A stretch of 41,496 nt of DNA, taken from positions 1 to 41,496 of the forward strand of contig NZ_NBZV01000043.1 of the NCBI RefSeq assembly GCF_002379095.1. The letters are read 5' to 3'. The notes below the pieces were generated by a model, which saw nothing but the letters and a program-made list of their open reading frames with translations, did no database searches and was not told where the DNA came from. Origin of the DNA: Polaromonas sp. AER18D-145. GTDB lineage: Bacteria > Pseudomonadota > Gammaproteobacteria > Burkholderiales > Burkholderiaceae_C. Each line of letters begins with the position of its first letter. The stretch's first letter is position 1. Shown here one piece after another: positions 24,750 through 33,036 of this stretch. Position numbers and translations under genes: made by a program.

Positions 24750-24809
24750 GGAAAGCCCGCTGTCTGCGCGATAGATCAAAGACGGGGATAACTTCTTCTC
24801 ACCACTTGG
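24750..24809 (+). promoter_or_regulatory. Leader shared by the first and third EAL/HDOD genes (copy A)
   Basis: GGAAAGCCCGCTGTCTGCGC followed by a CAAAGACGGGG segment aligns with 27719-27778 upstream of the third paralogue (shared GGAAA, GCCCGCT, CGGG, CTT..TC and the CCAC.TGG end). CCCG and CGGG can pair around an internal loop. It ends about 10 bases before the TTG start. It may be a structured leader or a remnant of the gene duplication. No named riboswitch class fits. Confidence 0.4.
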
Positions 24810-24818
24810 CGCCAGAGA

Positions 24819-26021
24819 TTGTCACGCGAAAATAGCTTTCTTTTCAGAGTACCGCTGCTGGACGCGAAGCAACACGTCATTGGCTACAGGCTGGCGTGCC
24901 AGAGCGACGGGGCCGTGAACGAAACCTCTGGCGGAGCTGGCGCGGATCAGCTGCTGGCCCTTTTGGCCGGGCGCTCCGGCGAGATCAAGTCGGGCCTGTT
25001 TTTTATGGAGACGGGTCCCGCGGGGCTGCCTGAGGAAGCAGTGCAAACCCTGTCGCCTCAAGCCACGGTGCTGGTCCTTAAACCGTCCGACCTGATCGCT
25101 GACAGCCATCTTGCTCTGGCGGCGTCCTTTCGGGACAAGGGCGGTGTCCTGGCGCTGCGCGATGCTGACCTTGCCTTTCTGAAGGCCAACGAGCAGCTGC
25201 TTCCTCACCTGAGCTACATTTTTCTCCCCCATGGCCATCCAGACCTGGGCGAGATAGCCGGTCTGGCCCGACGCAGGCAGCCGGACATGGCCCTGGTTGT
25301 GGACAACATTTCAGGCTGGCAGGAGTTTGATGCCTGCACTGGTTCCGGCGTCCACGGCATCTTCCGGAATTTGTGTGCCGCTCGCCGGGCGACGAGCTCG
25401 CCGGGGAAACTGGGTCCTCAAGCGCAACAGATTCTGCAACTGATGCACATGGTTCAGGGTGATGCCGACATACGTCACCTGGAAAAAGTGCTCAAGAGCG
25501 ACGTGGCCCTTTCCTATAAATTGCTGCGGTATATCAACTCTGCGGGGTTTGGCCTGGAGTTTGAAATCGATTCGCCGCGACATGCCGTTGCCATGCTAGG
25601 TTATGCGCCCATGTTCCGCTGGCTTTTGCTCCTGCTGGTGAGGACCAATACCGTGGCGTTTTCCCCGGCACTGATGCAGGCCGCCATGGTTCGCGGGCGG
25701 TTTGCAGAACTGCTGGGGCAAGGTTTTTTATCCAGGAGAGAGGCGGAAAACCTGTTTGTGGTCGGCATGTTTTCGTTTCTCGATCATTTGCTAGGAATTC
25801 CGGTACAGGAAGTACTCAGGCAACTGACCTTGCCCGAAACAGTGACGCAGGCCTTGCTTTCGCGGGAGGGCGTCTACGGGCCGGTTCTGGCACTGGTCGA
25901 GGCGAGCGAGCAGGTGGATGGCCGTGCTGCGCATTTTGCCCAAGCCCTGTCCATGACGGCAACCCACGTGAACGAGGCGCATTTGTCGGCGCTTGCCTGG
26001 GCGCAGAACATCAAGCTTTAG
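24819..26021 (+). CDS. Degenerate EAL plus HDOD signalling protein, paralogue 1
   Basis: A 400-residue protein of the YuxH-like EAL-HDOD type. The N-terminal half aligns with an EAL start (FRVPLLDAKQHVIGYRLACQ), but the Glu of the E-[AL]-L motif is replaced (GYRLA) and the DDFG region reads LALRDAD, so c-di-GMP hydrolysis is not expected. The HDOD domain (about 205-330) contains IRHLEKVLKSDVALSYKLLR and INSAGF. The TTG start is set by alignment with the two paralogues; its ribosome binding site is weak. It is the first of three tandem copies, all ending in WAQNIKL, located between sensory kinases and chemotaxis genes. Confidence 0.85.
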   Translation: MSRENSFLFRVPLLDAKQHVIGYRLACQSDGAVNETSGGAGADQLLALLAGRSGEIKSGLFFMETGPAGLPEEAVQTLSPQATVLVLKPSDLIADSHLALAASFRDKGGVLALRDADLAFLKANEQLLPHLSYIFLPHGHPDLGEIAGLARRRQPDMALVVDNISGWQEFDACTGSGVHGIFRNLCAARRATSSPGKLGPQAQQILQLMHMVQGDADIRHLEKVLKSDVALSYKLLRYINSAGFGLEFEIDSPRHAVAMLGYAPMFRWLLLLLVRTNTVAFSPALMQAAMVRGRFAELLGQGFLSRREAENLFVVGMFSFLDHLLGIPVQEVLRQLTLPETVTQALLSREGVYGPVLALVEASEQVDGRAAHFAQALSMTATHVNEAHLSALAWAQNIKL

Positions 26022-26314
26022 CCCGCACGGTGAGCACGCGTTCCGGTACCGCTCCGGCCATGCTCCGTCCGGCATCATCGTCGCGGCACCGACGGAGTCC
26101 AGCACCCTGCTAGACGGTAAACGCGCCGCCACCGCGGCCGGCTTGCGTTGGCCAAGAGGCCTGCCGTTTTCTTTTCCTAATCGGGAAAATGAAGGGGAAT
26201 TTTCATTCTTCTCCGGCAATCGACATCGCCTCTCACCGCTTACAGTAAAAAAATGAAAAAGACCGTTATGAAAAAGTGCCGGGTCGTGTTTGTGTCAGCG
26301 AGGCTTGGCGTCTG

Positions 26315-27514
26315 ATGGCTGCCGACAGCTACCTTGTTCGAGCCCCCCTGCTTGATCCCAAGCAGAAGGTTATTGGCTACAAGTTCGCATGGCAGAAAAC
26401 TGGCGAAAGCGACGACATGCCCGGTGAGGCGGAGCTGCGTCACCTATTGACCTTTGTTGCCGAGCATGTGGTCGATGCCAGGCTGGGCCTGCTCTTTCTC
26501 GACGCCGTTCCTGCCGTCCTGTCTGCTGCCGCGCTGCAGTCCTTGCCGCCTGCAAGCACGGTGCTGGTGCTAAGCCGTGCCGACCTGGTGGAGGAGGACC
26601 ATCTGGCGCTCGCAGCGGGGCTGCGCAGACGGGGCTTTGGCCTGGCGTTGCGTGATGCGGACCTCGCCTGCCTGGAGGCAGACGAGACGCTGTTGCCTCT
26701 GGTCACCCACGTCGAGCTTGGCGCGAATCATCCGGAATTGGCCGCGATCAACAAGCTCGCCAGGAACAGGAAAATCCCGCTCTCCGTGGTGGTGAACCAG
26801 TTCCCCGGATGGCGGGAGTTTGATGCCTGCGCCCTCATGGGGTTGAATGGGATTTTTGGGAATATCTGCCTGACGCCGCGCCCGCCGAACCCGGGAGAAA
26901 AGCCAAGCCCCCAAGCCGTGCTGATTCTGCAGCTGATGCAGCTGGTTCAGGACAACGCCGACATTCGTCATCTCGAGAAAATCCTGAATCAGGATGCGAC
27001 GATTGCCGAAAAATTGCTCCATCACATGAATTCCGCGAGGTTCGGCCTGGACGGCCGCATCGAGTCCATGCGCCAGGCGGTAGCCATGCTGGGTTACAAG
27101 CCGTTATTTCGCTGGCTTTCGCTGCTGCTGGCCATCACCAGCAAATCCGGGTTCTCTCCTGCATTGTTGCAGGCCGCCATTATTCGCGGGCGCTTTATCG
27201 AGCTGCTTGGTCAAGGGCTGCTTCACAAGAGTGAGGCGGATAACCTGTTTGTCGTCGGCATGTTTTCCCTGCTGGACCAGCTGCTGGGTATTCCTGTCGA
27301 CGAGGTATTCCGTCTGGTGGTGTTGCCGGAGCCCGTCGCGCTGGCGCTGCGCTCCCGCGAAGGGGTGTACGGGCCGTTTCTTGCGCTGGCAGAGGCGTGT
27401 GAGCGAGGCGAGGGGGGGGCGGCGGCGCTGGCCAGTGCGCTGTCCATGGACGCCCAGCGCGTCAATCAGGCACATCTCGCTGCGACGGTCTGGGCGCAGA
27501 ACATCAAACTCTAG
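26315..27514 (+). CDS. Degenerate EAL plus HDOD signalling protein, paralogue 2
   Basis: This 399-residue second copy starts MAADSYLVRAPLLDPKQKVI; the ATG at 26315 aligns with the other copies, and a GTG at 26276 would add 13 residues. The EAL Glu is again absent (GYKFAWQ) and LALRDADL replaces the metal-binding DD. The HDOD region is present (IRHLEKILNQDATIAEKLLH, HMNSARFG), where INSAG of the others is changed to MNSAR. The 293-bp stretch before it (26022-26314) holds no gene. It does include an AT-rich region with the inverted repeat AATGAA N8 TTCATT and TTTTCCTAATCGGGAAAA, possible promoter elements. Confidence 0.85.
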   Translation: MAADSYLVRAPLLDPKQKVIGYKFAWQKTGESDDMPGEAELRHLLTFVAEHVVDARLGLLFLDAVPAVLSAAALQSLPPASTVLVLSRADLVEEDHLALAAGLRRRGFGLALRDADLACLEADETLLPLVTHVELGANHPELAAINKLARNRKIPLSVVVNQFPGWREFDACALMGLNGIFGNICLTPRPPNPGEKPSPQAVLILQLMQLVQDNADIRHLEKILNQDATIAEKLLHHMNSARFGLDGRIESMRQAVAMLGYKPLFRWLSLLLAITSKSGFSPALLQAAIIRGRFIELLGQGLLHKSEADNLFVVGMFSLLDQLLGIPVDEVFRLVVLPEPVALALRSREGVYGPFLALAEACERGEGGAAALASALSMDAQRVNQAHLAATVWAQNIKL

Positions 27515-27718
27515 AAGTTTTTCGAAAATAAATTGGCACCGGGTCGCAGGCCGGACCGGTGCAGGGAGACCCCCGCAGTGGGAGCTTGGGCCGGAAAAAA
27601 GCAAGGGCGGTTATCCGGATTTCAGAGTAAGCGCAGTTTTTTGAAATCAAAAACAAAGGGATCATTTCTTGTCTTCTTTCAGGAATCAATCCCGCCAGTT
27701 GTCCTTACAGTTACTTCA

Positions 27719-27778
27719 GGAAAGGCCCGCTATCGGCACGCCGACGCAAGGCGGGTTTATCTTTGTCATCCCACCTGG
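27719..27778 (+). promoter_or_regulatory. Leader shared by the first and third EAL/HDOD genes (copy B)
   Basis: GGAAAGGCCCGCTATCGGCA followed by CGCCGACGCAAGGCGGG folds as nested stems (TCGGC/GCCGA inside CCCGC/GCGGG) and aligns with the segment at 24750-24809. It ends 11 bases before the ATG of the third paralogue. The rest of the 275-bp gap is gene-free and includes an AT-rich GTTTTTTGAAATCAAAAAC palindrome at about 27638-27656. Confidence 0.4.
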
Positions 27779-27789
27779 TTAGAAGCTTG

Positions 27790-28986
27790 ATGTTTGAAAC
27801 CAAATACCTTGTGCGCGCTCCCCTGCTTGATCCCCGGCAAAATGTCCTGGGCTACAAGCTCGGATGGCAGAAAAAGGAAAAAAGCGACGCTCCGTCCAGC
27901 GAGGCCGACCTGCGCCAACTGCTGGCCTTTGTCGGCGAACATGCCGCCGACGGGTTGGGTTTGTTGTATATGGATGCCGTTCCTGCGCTACTGTCCACCG
28001 AGGCGCTGAAAACCATTTCCCCGGCCACGACGGTGCTGGTTCTCAAGCAAGGCGACCTGCTGGGCGCCCGGCACCTGACTTTTGTCGCGTCGTTGATCGA
28101 GCGGGGTTTTGGCGTCGCGCTGCGGGATGCAGAGCTTGGCTGCCTGATCTCGAATCCGGCCTTGCTGTCCATTGTCACGCAGGTGGAGGTCGCGCCCGAT
28201 CACCCGGATCTGGCTGCAATAAGCCGGCTGTCCCAGCACAGCGACTCGTCGTTTTCCGTGATCGTGAGGCAGTTCCCGGGATGGCGGGAGTTTGACGCCT
28301 GCGCGGCACTGGGTTTGACCGGTTTCTTTCCGAATCTTTGTCTTGCGGCTCGCGAGTCGAATCCCCATGGGGAACTGGGACCCCAAACGGCACTGATTCT
28401 CAAGCTGATGAAAATGGTTCAGGACAATGCCGATGTACGTGAGCTTGAGAGGGTGCTCAAACACGATGCAACCATTTCATACAAACTGTTCCGCTACATC
28501 AACTCCGCTGGTTTCGGCATCGAGGTCGAAATCGAATCGCTTCGGCTGGCGGTGGCCATGCTCGGCTACAGGCCGCTGTTTCGCTGGCTCTCGCTGTTGC
28601 TGGCAGCGACCAGCAGCACCGGATTCTCACCGGCGCTGATGCAGGCCGCGATTGTCCGCGGGCGCTTTGCGGAGTTGCTCGGCCGGGGGACGCTCCCGAA
28701 AAGCGAGGCTGAAAACCTCTTTTTTGTCGGCATGTTTTCCCTGCTTGACCGTTTGCTGGGAATTCCTATGCAGGAGGTGCTGAGCAGGATACTCCTGCCT
28801 GAAGCAGTGGTGCAGGCCCTGCTTGCCCGTGAGGGCGCGTATGGACCGTTTCTTGCGCTGGTGGAGGCCTGCGAGCAGGAGGAAGGGTGCTCGGCCCTTC
28901 ACGCAGATGCCTTGTTCATGACGGCTGTGGACGTGAACCAGGCGCATGTGTCGGCATTGGCATGGGCGCAGAACATCAAGCTTTAG
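27790..28986 (+). CDS. Degenerate EAL plus HDOD signalling protein, paralogue 3
   Basis: This 398-residue third copy starts MFETKYLVRAPLLDPRQNVL. The EAL motif is lost here too (GYKLGWQ; VALRDAELG). The HDOD domain has VRELERVLKHDATISYKLFR and INSAGFG and, after it, the shared C-terminal region (GFSPALMQAAIVRGRFAELL, MFSLLDRLLGIPMQEVL). It resembles paralogue 1 in the HDOD and leader, and paralogue 2 in FRWLSLLLA. It is followed by a 178-bp gap and cheR. The family is thought to act by protein-protein contacts in signalling; the partner is unknown. Confidence 0.85.
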   Translation: MFETKYLVRAPLLDPRQNVLGYKLGWQKKEKSDAPSSEADLRQLLAFVGEHAADGLGLLYMDAVPALLSTEALKTISPATTVLVLKQGDLLGARHLTFVASLIERGFGVALRDAELGCLISNPALLSIVTQVEVAPDHPDLAAISRLSQHSDSSFSVIVRQFPGWREFDACAALGLTGFFPNLCLAARESNPHGELGPQTALILKLMKMVQDNADVRELERVLKHDATISYKLFRYINSAGFGIEVEIESLRLAVAMLGYRPLFRWLSLLLAATSSTGFSPALMQAAIVRGRFAELLGRGTLPKSEAENLFFVGMFSLLDRLLGIPMQEVLSRILLPEAVVQALLAREGAYGPFLALVEACEQEEGCSALHADALFMTAVDVNQAHVSALAWAQNIKL

Positions 28987-29083
28987 TTTCAGGCCGTTGC
29001 ACGTTCGCCGGCCAAGGACCGCCTTCCTGTTGCGGATTGTCCCGGCATACCAAAAAGAGCAGGGTGTTTGGAGTGCTTTTCCG

Positions 29084-29095
29084 TGTATCGATACA
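29084..29095. promoter_or_regulatory. Perfect 12-bp palindrome upstream of cheR
   Basis: TGTATCGATACA, a perfect 12-bp palindrome, lies 69 bp before the cheR start in the gap after the EAL/HDOD genes. It could be an operator for a dimeric regulator of the chemotaxis operon. No -35/-10 pair is clear around it. Confidence 0.35.
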
Positions 29096-29164
29096 GGCGG
29101 GGGCTGGATACATTGAAGCGTATGCCGTTGACACGATGCACAAGGGATCTACCCGGCGCGCGCG

Positions 29165-30049
29165 ATGGCATCAAAGAACATGACTACAAACACGGATTTC
29201 GCTACAGCTGCACCGGTCGGACCGGACTTTCTCCTGACTGACCACGATTTCTCGCGAATACGCGAGCTGATCCATCAGCGGGCGGGAATAGCGCTGAGCG
29301 TCCAGAAGCGGCAAATGGTCTATAGCCGCCTTGCGCGGCGCTTGCGGGAGCTGCGACTCAAGGAGTTCTCTACCTACCTTGGCTTCCTGGAAGCCAATCC
29401 GGACGGTGACGAGTGGCAGCTGTTCACCAATGCGCTGACCACCAATCTCACGGCGTTCTTTCGTGAGGCGCACCACTTCCCGGTGCTGGCAGAGCACGCC
29501 AAAAAATGCCCGCAGCCATTGACGGTCTGGTGTTCGGCCGCGTCCACGGGGGAGGAGCCCTATTCGATCGCGATGACGCTGATCGACGCGCTGGGCTCCC
29601 GGGCGGGCGCGGCCAGTGTTGTGGCCACCGATATCGACACCCAGGTCCTGGCCAAGGCGGCGACGGGTGTATTCACTGCCGAACAGGTCAGCAAGCTTCC
29701 GCCTACCTACCTCAAGCGGTTTTTCCTCAAAGGCACGGGAGCGCATGAAGGCAGGGTCCGCGTGCGGCCGGAGGTGGCAGCGATGGTGAAGTTCGAACGG
29801 CTCAACCTGCTCGATCCAAAGTGGGCACTCAAGGATCCGTTTGACGCGATTTTCTGCCGCAATGTCATGATCTATTTTGACAAACCCACCCAGGGAAAAA
29901 TCCTGCAGCGGTTTGCACCCCTGATGAAACCGCATGGACTTCTGTTTGCCGGACATTCAGAGAACTTTTCATTCGCCAGCCAGACTTTTCGGTTGCGTGG
30001 GCAGACGATTTATGAGTTGGTTGGCAGCAGCACCAAGGCGGTGACATGA
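29165..30049 (+). CDS. cheR: Chemotaxis protein methyltransferase CheR
   Basis: A 294-residue enzyme that methylates receptor glutamates using SAM. The N-terminal helical domain (FSRIRELIHQRAGIALSVQK, residues about 29-48) contains the receptor-contact region, and the SAM-binding domain has VWCSAASTGEEPYSIAM and FDAIFCRNVMIYFD. No C-terminal TPR is present. ATG 29165 is used, with ATG 29180 as an alternative. The stop overlaps the cheD start by 4 bp, the first of several tight junctions in this motility operon. Confidence 0.96.
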   Translation: MASKNMTTNTDFATAAPVGPDFLLTDHDFSRIRELIHQRAGIALSVQKRQMVYSRLARRLRELRLKEFSTYLGFLEANPDGDEWQLFTNALTTNLTAFFREAHHFPVLAEHAKKCPQPLTVWCSAASTGEEPYSIAMTLIDALGSRAGAASVVATDIDTQVLAKAATGVFTAEQVSKLPPTYLKRFFLKGTGAHEGRVRVRPEVAAMVKFERLNLLDPKWALKDPFDAIFCRNVMIYFDKPTQGKILQRFAPLMKPHGLLFAGHSENFSFASQTFRLRGQTIYELVGSSTKAVT

Positions 30050-30705
30050 GTTCGGCGCACATGGAGACGGTCGCCACCCATCACTATTTCGATCGTGAGT
30101 TTGGCATCTCAGCGGTGAAGTTGCTCCCCGGTGAGTACTTCGTCACGTCCAGCGACATGGTGCTGACAACCGTGTTGGGGTCGTGCGTGTCCGCCTGCGT
30201 GCGTGACAGCACAGCAGGCGTGGGTGGAATGAATCACTTCATGCTGCCGGAGGATGCCGACCCAAGGTCTCGTGGTGCAGCCTCTGCCATGCGTTATGGC
30301 GCCTATGCCATGGAAATGCTCCTCAATGAATTGTTCAAGGCTGGCGCAAGGCGTGAGCGGCTGGAGGCCAAGGTCTTCGGCGGCGGAGCGGTCCTGGCCA
30401 ATATGACCATGCTCAATATAGGCGAGCGCAACGCCGATTTTGTGCTGCGTTATCTCCAGATGGAGCAGGTCCGGATAGCGGCCCAGGATCTGCGGGGAAA
30501 GCTGCCACGCCGCATCAACTATTTCCCGGCGACCGGTAAAGTCACCATGCGAAAGCTCAGTCAGCAGGACGACCTTGCGCAGGTCGATCGCGGCGAACAG
30601 GCCCTGGCACAGGCCTTGTCAGGACGGCAAGGACGCAGCAAGGTAGACCTCTTCGACAGGGACGCCGTCCGCGACGCCGCCAACAAGAATGCGTGGGCTT
30701 TATGA
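30046..30705 (+). CDS. cheD: Chemoreceptor glutamine deamidase CheD
   Basis: A 219-residue deamidase with the catalytic Cys in [12 protein letters not shown] and His in GGMNHFMLP, plus FGGGAVL. It converts receptor glutamines to glutamates. The C-terminal 40 residues ([20 protein letters not shown]) are charged and variable. It overlaps cheR by ATGA and cheB by ATGA, so the three adaptation enzymes CheR, CheD and CheB are translationally coupled. Confidence 0.95.
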   Translation: MSSAHMETVATHHYFDREFGISAVKLLPGEYFVTSSDMVLTTVLGSCVSACVRDSTAGVGGMNHFMLPEDADPRSRGAASAMRYGAYAMEMLLNELFKAGARRERLEAKVFGGGAVLANMTMLNIGERNADFVLRYLQMEQVRIAAQDLRGKLPRRINYFPATGKVTMRKLSQQDDLAQVDRGEQALAQALSGRQGRSKVDLFDRDAVRDAANKNAWAL

Positions 30706-31787
30706 GCGTTCCAAAAATCAGGGTGTTGTGTGTCGACGACTCGGCGCTGATACGCAGTTTGATGACAGAAATCATCAACAGCCAGCCCGACATGGTGGTG
30801 GTGGCGACCGCTTCCGACCCTCTGGTTGCCCGCGACCTGGTCAAGCTGCACAACCCCGACGTGATGACGCTGGATGTGGAAATGCCACGCATGGACGGGC
30901 TCGAATTTCTCGAAAAACTGATGCGCCTGCGGCCCATGCCCGTGGTGATGGTGTCCTCGCTGACAGAACGTGGCTCGGAAGCCGCGCTGCGTGCGCTGGA
31001 GCTGGGGGCCATTGACTTTGTCACCAAGCCACGCCTGGGCATACGCGATGGCTTGTTGTCTTACACCGACCTCATTGCGGGGAAAATCCGCATCGCTGCC
31101 ACGGCCCGGCTGCTGCCCGCGAAGCGGGTTGCAACACCAGGAGGCATGGCGACCGCGGCGGAAGTGCTGCCGCTGCACAGTCCGCTGCTGAGTACTGAAA
31201 AACTCATCATCATTGGTGCATCAACCGGTGGAACCGAAGCGATTCGCGAGGTCCTGCAGCCGCTGCCCCCGGACAGCCCGGGCATCATGATTGCGCAGCA
31301 CATGCCCGCAGGTTTTACAAATTCCTTCGCGCAACGCCTCAACAGTCTGTGCCGCATCGCTGTGTCGGAAGCCATTCATGGCGAGCGAATTCTGCCCGGT
31401 CACGCCTACATCGCGCCGGGCGGCTTTCATCTGTCTCTCACGCGCAGCGGCGCCAATTACGTGGCGCAGGTCCACCAGGAGCCGCCTGTGAACCGGCATC
31501 GTCCTTCGGTGGATGTGCTGTTTGATTCGGCGGCAATACACGCCGGCAAGAATGCCATCGGCGTGATTCTGACCGGCATGGGACGTGACGGTGCCGAAGG
31601 CCTGCTGCGCATGCGGCAGGCCGGCGCTCATACGCTGGCACAGGACGAGGCCAGTTGTGTGGTTTTTGGCATGCCGCGCGAGGCGATTGCCATCGGCGCA
31701 GTGAGTGAGGTCGCCCCGCTGCAGGAAATGAGCCAGCGCGTGATGACCTACCTGAGGTCCCTCGGTGCGCGGAGCAATCGGGTGTAG
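30702..31787 (+). CDS. cheB: Chemotaxis methylesterase/deamidase CheB
   Basis: A 361-residue protein with a receiver domain (Asp58 in [12 protein letters not shown]) joined to the methylesterase domain. The catalytic triad is Ser174 ([10 protein letters not shown]), His200 (IAQHMPAGF) and Asp296 ([11 protein letters not shown]). The ATG at 30702 overlaps the cheD stop by 4 bp and gives [14 protein letters not shown]; a GTG three codons upstream is less likely. It demethylates receptors when phosphorylated by CheA, which is not encoded in the window. Confidence 0.97.
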   Translation: MSVPKIRVLCVDDSALIRSLMTEIINSQPDMVVVATASDPLVARDLVKLHNPDVMTLDVEMPRMDGLEFLEKLMRLRPMPVVMVSSLTERGSEAALRALELGAIDFVTKPRLGIRDGLLSYTDLIAGKIRIAATARLLPAKRVATPGGMATAAEVLPLHSPLLSTEKLIIIGASTGGTEAIREVLQPLPPDSPGIMIAQHMPAGFTNSFAQRLNSLCRIAVSEAIHGERILPGHAYIAPGGFHLSLTRSGANYVAQVHQEPPVNRHRPSVDVLFDSAAIHAGKNAIGVILTGMGRDGAEGLLRMRQAGAHTLAQDEASCVVFGMPREAIAIGAVSEVAPLQEMSQRVMTYLRSLGARSNRV

Positions 31788-31865
31788 GCGAAGTGGAAGA
31801 GCGCTTGGGTGGCGCCTTGTGAGCCGCCCGTTGATGTGTGTTGGTAGTCAAAATTTGGAGTGAAC

Positions 31866-32264
31866 GTGGTCGACAAAAATATCAAAATTCTGGTCGTGGA
31901 CGATTTCCCGACCATGCGAAGAATTGTTCGCAACCTGCTCAAGGAGCTGGAGTTCGTCAACGTGGATGAAGCCGAAGATGGCGCTGTTGGCCTGGAAAAA
32001 GTCCGCAACGGCAACTACGGTTTTGTCGTCTCGGACTGGAACATGCCAAACATGGACGGCCTGGCGATGTTGCAGGCGATTCGCGCCGATCCCTCGTTCG
32101 CCAAGCTGCCGGTGCTGATGGTGACGGCGGAAGCAAAGAAGGAAAACATCATTGCAGCAGCCAAGGCGGGAGCCAACGGGTATGTGGTCAAGCCGTTTAC
32201 AGCCATCACGCTGGAGGAAAAGATCACCAAGATCTTCGAAAAAATAGAAAAAGAAGGTGCTTGA
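31866..32264 (+). CDS. cheY: Chemotaxis response regulator CheY
   Basis: A 132-residue receiver that binds the flagellar motor switch. It has Asp12/Asp13-type acids in LVVDDFPTM, phosphoacceptor Asp57 ([12 protein letters not shown]), Thr in VLMVTAEA and Lys in GYVVKPFTA. The GTG at 31866 is preferred over the GTG at 31860 because GGAG (31857-31860) is then 5 nt away, and it places the phosphoacceptor at the canonical position 57. It is followed one base later by cheZ. Confidence 0.97.
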   Translation: MVDKNIKILVVDDFPTMRRIVRNLLKELEFVNVDEAEDGAVGLEKVRNGNYGFVVSDWNMPNMDGLAMLQAIRADPSFAKLPVLMVTAEAKKENIIAAAKAGANGYVVKPFTAITLEEKITKIFEKIEKEGA

Positions 32265-32265
32265 C

Positions 32266-32907
32266 ATGGCTCACGACACAATCTCCCCTGCGGCCGTGGG
32301 CGATTCCACCGAACAGCTGGTCAATCGCATCGGGCATCTGACGCGCCAGATGCGCGAGGGCATGCGCGAGCTGGGCCTGGACAAGGGCATTGCCCGGGCG
32401 GCCGAGGCCATTCCCAATGCGCGTGACCGCCTGAGCTATGTCGCCCAGATGACCGAACGTGCGGCGGAACGGGCGCTCAACGCAATCGATGTGGCTCAGC
32501 CTATCCAGGACAACCTGTCGAAACAGGCCATCACCCTGTCCCAGCGCTGGGACGTGTGGTTTGCCAGCCCGCTGGAGCTGGACGATGCACGTGACCTGGT
32601 GAGGGACACGCGCAGCTACCTGGCGGCCGTCCCGCAGCAGACCAGTGCGACCAACGCGCAGCTCATGGAAATCATGATGGCCCAGGACTTCCAGGACCTG
32701 ACCGGTCAAGTCATCAAGAAAATGATGGACGTGATCAAGGACATGGAGACGCAGCTGCTGCAACTGTTGATTGACAACGCCCCCATTGACAAGCGGCAAG
32801 AGGCCGGCCACGGCCTGCTCAACGGCCCCCAGATCAAGCTGGGAAACACCGATGCGGTGGACGACCAAGGCCAGGTCGATGACCTGCTGGCCAGTCTCGG
32901 CTTCTAG
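32266..32907 (+). CDS. cheZ: CheY-P phosphatase CheZ
   Basis: A 213-residue helical phosphatase that ends the CheY-P signal. The conserved helix MMAQDFQDLTGQVIKKMMDV carries the catalytic Asp/Gln region. The C-terminal DDQGQVDDLLASLGF is the CheY-binding peptide. ATG 32266 is one base after the cheY stop, with AAGG eight bases upstream. Its presence fits a beta/gamma-proteobacterial chemotaxis system without CheC or CheX. Confidence 0.95.
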   Translation: MAHDTISPAAVGDSTEQLVNRIGHLTRQMREGMRELGLDKGIARAAEAIPNARDRLSYVAQMTERAAERALNAIDVAQPIQDNLSKQAITLSQRWDVWFASPLELDDARDLVRDTRSYLAAVPQQTSATNAQLMEIMMAQDFQDLTGQVIKKMMDVIKDMETQLLQLLIDNAPIDKRQEAGHGLLNGPQIKLGNTDAVDDQGQVDDLLASLGF

Positions 32908-32934
32908 CCCGCGGCGGTGGCTGATTGCCCAAGG

Positions 32935-32957
32935 AACAGGCCTATCCCCGGCCTGTT
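32935..32957 (+). terminator. Hairpin between cheZ and flhB
   Basis: AACAGGCC (32935-32942) pairs perfectly with GGCCTGTT (32950-32957) across a 7-base loop, 28 bp after the cheZ stop. Only one T follows the stem, so it is more likely a partial terminator or mRNA-processing or stability hairpin than a strong terminator. Confidence 0.4.
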
Positions 32958-33036
32958 TGCCTGATCGGTTCAGGGGGCTTTCCCCAATAATCTTCGAGAT
33001 GCGGCGCCTTCCGGCGTCTGTCGCTCCGGAGCATTG

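Noticed and set aside
24750..24809. c-di-GMP (GEMM-I) riboswitch before the EAL/HDOD genes
   Set aside because: The CAAAG and CGCAAGG segments looked suggestive, but the GEMM core (GGGACGCAAAGCC and the GGTAGC..GGG partner) is not present.
27534..27552. Sigma-54 promoter (TTGGCACCGGGTCGCAGG)
   Set aside because: The GG and GC elements are one base too close (9 instead of 10 between them), and the TTGC part is missing.
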